Origin: Marinobacter persicus | GTDB taxonomy: Bacteria; Pseudomonadota; Gammaproteobacteria; Pseudomonadales; Oleiphilaceae | NCBI RefSeq assembly: GCF_002934325.1 | Contig: NZ_PTIV01000014.1 | Location: 1 to 64,000 of the forward strand | Reading direction: 5' to 3' | DNA: 64,000 bases | Shown: piece by piece, positions 61,299 to 64,000 of the stretch | Numbering within the stretch: the stretch's first letter is position 1 | Layout of the letters: each line of letters opens with the position of its first letter | Notes under the pieces: model-generated | The model's input: only the letters and a program-made list of their open reading frames with translations | Told to the model about the DNA's origin: nothing | Databases searched by the model: none | Program-made: the position numbers and the translations under genes

Positions 61299-64000
61299 TC
61301 ACTCCTTTTGCTTATCGGCGGTCGGTTGATGGCTGGTGCGGAACAACCGCAGCCGGTTGGCATTGGAAACCACCGTCACGGACGACAGTGACATGGCCGC
61401 GCCGGCCAGGATGGGGCTCATCAGGATGCCCCATAGCGGGTACAGCAGGCCGGCCGCCACCGGAATACCCAGGGAGTTGTAGATAAACGCCCCAAACAGG
61501 TTCTGGTGAATGTTGGTCACTGTCGCCCGGGAAATCTCAATGGCATCGGGCACGCCGTGCAGGGAACCGCGCATCAGGGTGATGGCCGCGCTCTCGATAG
61601 CGACATCCGTGCCGGTGCCAATGGCAAAGCCGACATCGGCGGCCGCCAGGGCCGGCGCATCGTTAATGCCGTCACCCACCATGGCCACGGTGTAGCCCTT
61701 GCCACGCATTTCACTGACCACCTCGGCCTTGTCTTCCGGCAGCACTTCGGCCCGGTAATCATCAATGCCGGCCTTGGTGGCAATGGCCTTGGCGGTGGCG
61801 TCGATATCCCCGGTCACCATCATCACCTTGATGCCAGCCTGGTGCAGTCGCTCAATGGCGGCTTTGGAATCCGGTTTGATGGCATCGGCGACACCGATCA
61901 CGCCCAATACCTTCTCACCCAATGCCAGGAACAAGGGCGTACCGGCCTCTTCGGTAATGCGCCGGGCTGCCTCATCCAGGTTGTCCATAGCCAGGCCTTC
62001 GGCCTCAAGCCAGCGCCGGTTGCCCAGTCGCACCGGCTGGCCGTCGTGTTCGCCCTGGACCCCCTTGCCATTCAGGGCTTCAAAACCGGTGACTTTCAAC
62101 GGTTCGATGTCATCCTCCTTGGCTTTCGCCAGGATGGCTTCGGCCAGGGGGTGTTCGGAATGCTGTTCCAGCCCCGCCGCCAGGGCCAGCAGTTTGCTTT
62201 CGTCGCTGTCGCTGGCCTGCACGTGGGTGACCGCCGGGCGGCCCTCGGTAATGGTGCCGGTCTTGTCCAGGATTACCAGATCCAGCTTGCCGGCGGTCTG
62301 CAGGGCATCGCCCTGGCGAATCAGCGCGCCGTATTCCGCGGCCTTGCCCACGCCCACCATGACGGACATGGGCGTTGCCAGACCGAGCGCACAGGGGCAG
62401 GCGATGATCAGAACGGTGGTGGCGGCGACCATCATGTGTACCACCGCCGGCTCTGGCCCGACGTTGTACCAGACCAGCGCGGCAACCACGGCAATCAGCA
62501 TGACCGTGGGCACAAACACCGAAGAGATTTTGTCGGCCAGTCGGCCAATGGCGGGCTTCGAGCCCTGGGCCTTTTTCACCAGCTTGATGATCTGTGCCAA
62601 CGCCGTGTCACTGCCCACGCGCGTGGCCTCGTAGATGATCGAGCCATGGGTGTTCAGGGTGCCGGCCGAGACGTCATCGCCTTCGCCCTTGCTGACCGGC
62701 ATCGGCTCGCCGGTGAGCATGCTCTCGTCAATGCGGGTGGAGCCCTCGGCGATGACGCCATCCACTGGCAGTTTCTCGCCCGGGCGCACGCGAATTTGGT
62801 CGCCTTTCTGGACGTCCTCAACGGGAATATCCTGCTCTTCGCCGTCCCGGATCACCCGGGCGGTCTTGGCGCGCAAATCCAGCAAACGGCGTACCGCCTC
62901 GGAGGTCTTGCCCTTGGCCCGCAACTCCAGCGCCTGACCCAGATTGATCAGACCGATGATCATCGCCGAGGCTTCAAAATACACGTGCCGGGCCATTTCA
63001 GGCAGCGCGTCGGGGAAGCTGGCGACCACGATGGAATACAGCCAGGCCGTGCCCGTACCCAGGGCGATCAGCGTATCCATGTTGGCGTTGTGGTGCTTGA
63101 ACGCCTTCCAGGCCCCGGTGTAGAAGTGGCCACCGGTGGCGATCATGACACCCAGAGTCAGGATGCCCAGGTTGATCCAGGTGAGCTGGTTGGCCTCGGT
63201 CACCATCATGGTGTCGATGCCCATACCCCAGATCATCAGGCCCAGGCCGAGGGAGAGACTCACCGCCATCTTTACCAGCAGGGTCTTGTACTGCTTTTGG
63301 TCTTCTTCCTGCTTGCGGGCATCCGCCTCGTCTTCGTTCTCAATCACGCTGGCGCCATAGCCCGAGCTCTCCACGGCCTCCACCAGCGCCTGCGGGTCGG
63401 CATCGCCGGTGGCCGTGGCGGTGTTATCCGACAGGTTCATGTGGGCGTGGGTGACGCCGGGCACCGACATCAGGGCCTTCTCGATGGTGTTCACACAGGA
63501 CGCACAGGTGGCGCCAGTAACGGATAATGCGACCTGCTCTTCGGTATCCGTATTTTTGCGCTGCTGGTCACGAAAACTTTGCGCGGGAGTGGCCTCCGCG
63601 TCGGCGGTATCTTCTTTTTCTGCCGATTGACTGCCGTGACAGGACGAAGCTTTCTTTGACGCGCAGCAGCTCTCCGGTTTTTCGGACTGACCGTCGCTGT
63701 CTTCCTCATCCTCAGTCTGAACAGGCTCTGCTGGATAGCCCGTCTCCGTGACGATGCGGGCTGCTTCTTTGGCATCTACTCCCGCGGGGAGTGTCACCGT
63801 TTGGTTGTCGAGATCCACCTCAACGTTCTCGGTGCTGCCAGCCAGCGACTCCAGAGCGTTACGAATCTTCTTCGCGCAACCCTGGCAGGACGCGCCGGAA
63901 ATGCTCAAGGTGACTTTCTTTTCCTTTGACGATGCGCAGCAGCTCTCGGCTTTTTCGGACTGACTGTCACAGCATTCGCCGCCTTCAGCCTGGACCGGCT
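61299..64000 (-). CDS. copA: Copper-translocating P1B-type ATPase, 5' end outside the window
   Basis: The frame is open to the window edge, so the N-terminus is missing; the TTG at 63908 is internal. Two HMA domains are seen ([11 protein letters not shown] and [11 protein letters not shown]), each site a CxxC. They are separated by a Cys/Glu/Ser-rich linker (ESCCASKK), and an equivalent linker ([12 protein letters not shown]) precedes the first, so a further HMA probably lies upstream. The ATPase core has [13 protein letters not shown] (CPC), [39 protein letters not shown]. It exports Cu(I). It leads a cop operon with the membrane peptide and DUF411 protein. Confidence 0.95.
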   Translation of the reverse strand, partial: PVQAEGGECCDSQSEKAESCCASSKEKKVTLSISGASCQGCAKKIRNALESLAGSTENVEVDLDNQTVTLPAGVDAKEAARIVTETGYPAEPVQTEDEEDSDGQSEKPESCCASKKASSCHGSQSAEKEDTADAEATPAQSFRDQQRKNTDTEEQVALSVTGATCASCVNTIEKALMSVPGVTHAHMNLSDNTATATGDADPQALVEAVESSGYGASVIENEDEADARKQEEDQKQYKTLLVKMAVSLSLGLGLMIWGMGIDTMMVTEANQLTWINLGILTLGVMIATGGHFYTGAWKAFKHHNANMDTLIALGTGTAWLYSIVVASFPDALPEMARHVYFEASAMIIGLINLGQALELRAKGKTSEAVRRLLDLRAKTARVIRDGEEQDIPVEDVQKGDQIRVRPGEKLPVDGVIAEGSTRIDESMLTGEPMPVSKGEGDDVSAGTLNTHGSIIYEATRVGSDTALAQIIKLVKKAQGSKPAIGRLADKISSVFVPTVMLIAVVAALVWYNVGPEPAVVHMMVAATTVLIIACPCALGLATPMSVMVGVGKAAEYGALIRQGDALQTAGKLDLVILDKTGTITEGRPAVTHVQASDSDESKLLALAAGLEQHSEHPLAEAILAKAKEDDIEPLKVTGFEALNGKGVQGEHDGQPVRLGNRRWLEAEGLAMDNLDEAARRITEEAGTPLFLALGEKVLGVIGVADAIKPDSKAAIERLHQAGIKVMMVTGDIDATAKAIATKAGIDDYRAEVLPEDKAEVVSEMRGKGYTVAMVGDGINDAPALAAADVGFAIGTGTDVAIESAAITLMRGSLHGVPDAIEISRATVTNIHQNLFGAFIYNSLGIPVAAGLLYPLWGILMSPILAGAAMSLSSVTVVSNANRLRLFRTSHQPTADKQKE

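Noticed and set aside
61506..63527. 673-codon open frame on the plus strand
   Set aside because: Antisense to copA; His/Gly/Gln-rich composition is typical of a shadow frame.
1..64000. tRNA, rRNA, CRISPR array, prophage or complete insertion sequence
   Set aside because: No tRNA or rRNA landmarks, no regularly spaced repeats and no transposase or phage structural genes were seen on reading both strands.

Overview
The window is one continuous stretch of a GC-rich gammaproteobacterial chromosome. The gene set (betIBA, large membrane-type FadE, OmpW, Lgt-TlpA fusion, bacteriophytochrome with heme oxygenase, NUDIX-metallo-beta-lactamase fusion, PatB/MalY, acetylpolyamine amidohydrolase) suggests a marine heterotroph of Marinobacter type. 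That assignment is an inference from protein content; no rRNA is present to test it. I see no rRNA, tRNA, CRISPR array, prophage or complete insertion sequence.

Layout. Positions 1-890 are visibly more AT-rich than the rest and hold two orphan ORFs, perhaps the edge of an acquired island. Positions 895-9576 are mixed single genes: a RidA protein, a YefM-YoeB toxin-antitoxin pair, an AMIN-like lipoprotein, a nitroreductase-fold protein, a LexA-controlled yebG, a VOC protein divergent from a LysR regulator, small membrane proteins, GrpB, an MFS carrier and a zinc alcohol dehydrogenase. From 9639 to 11940 lies a tightly coupled trpR-trpE-trpG operon on the minus strand. It is divergent from pta-ackA (12275-14512). 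A light-sensing pair, heme oxygenase and a phytochrome-diguanylate cyclase, follows at 14909-17565. Next come an HDAC-like deacetylase, a sulfide:quinone-reductase-like flavoprotein, and the betIBA choline-to-betaine operon with a short BCCT-like carrier (20401-25692).

Peroxide defence (ahpC, ahpF) at 25978-28332 carries two predicted OxyR sites of the same layout. Positions 28405-42887 are metabolic and membrane genes (acetylpolyamine amidohydrolase, Lgt-TlpA fusion, DEAD helicase, OmpW, old yellow enzyme, CoA-transferase, LysR, FadE). Positions 43092-56713 hold a chemoreceptor, a UbiA prenyltransferase, several transporters, PatB, an aspartoacylase-like protein, NUDIX-MBL, MATE, Tpx, a HAD dehalogenase and RNase II. 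The end (56804-64000) has a PiuC-like hydroxylase, a structured MITE-like element next to an unusual GGEGGE-repeat secreted protein, a membrane diguanylate cyclase, and a copper operon (copA, a 36-residue membrane peptide, a DUF411 protein). copA runs off the window edge.

The least explained signals are two long hairpin elements (38802-38912 and 53205-53313) that share a spacer and whose stems differ by compensatory changes, the 266-bp nested-palindrome element at 57574-57839, the GGEGGE protein beside it, and the apparently leaderless, operator-overlapped trpR start.
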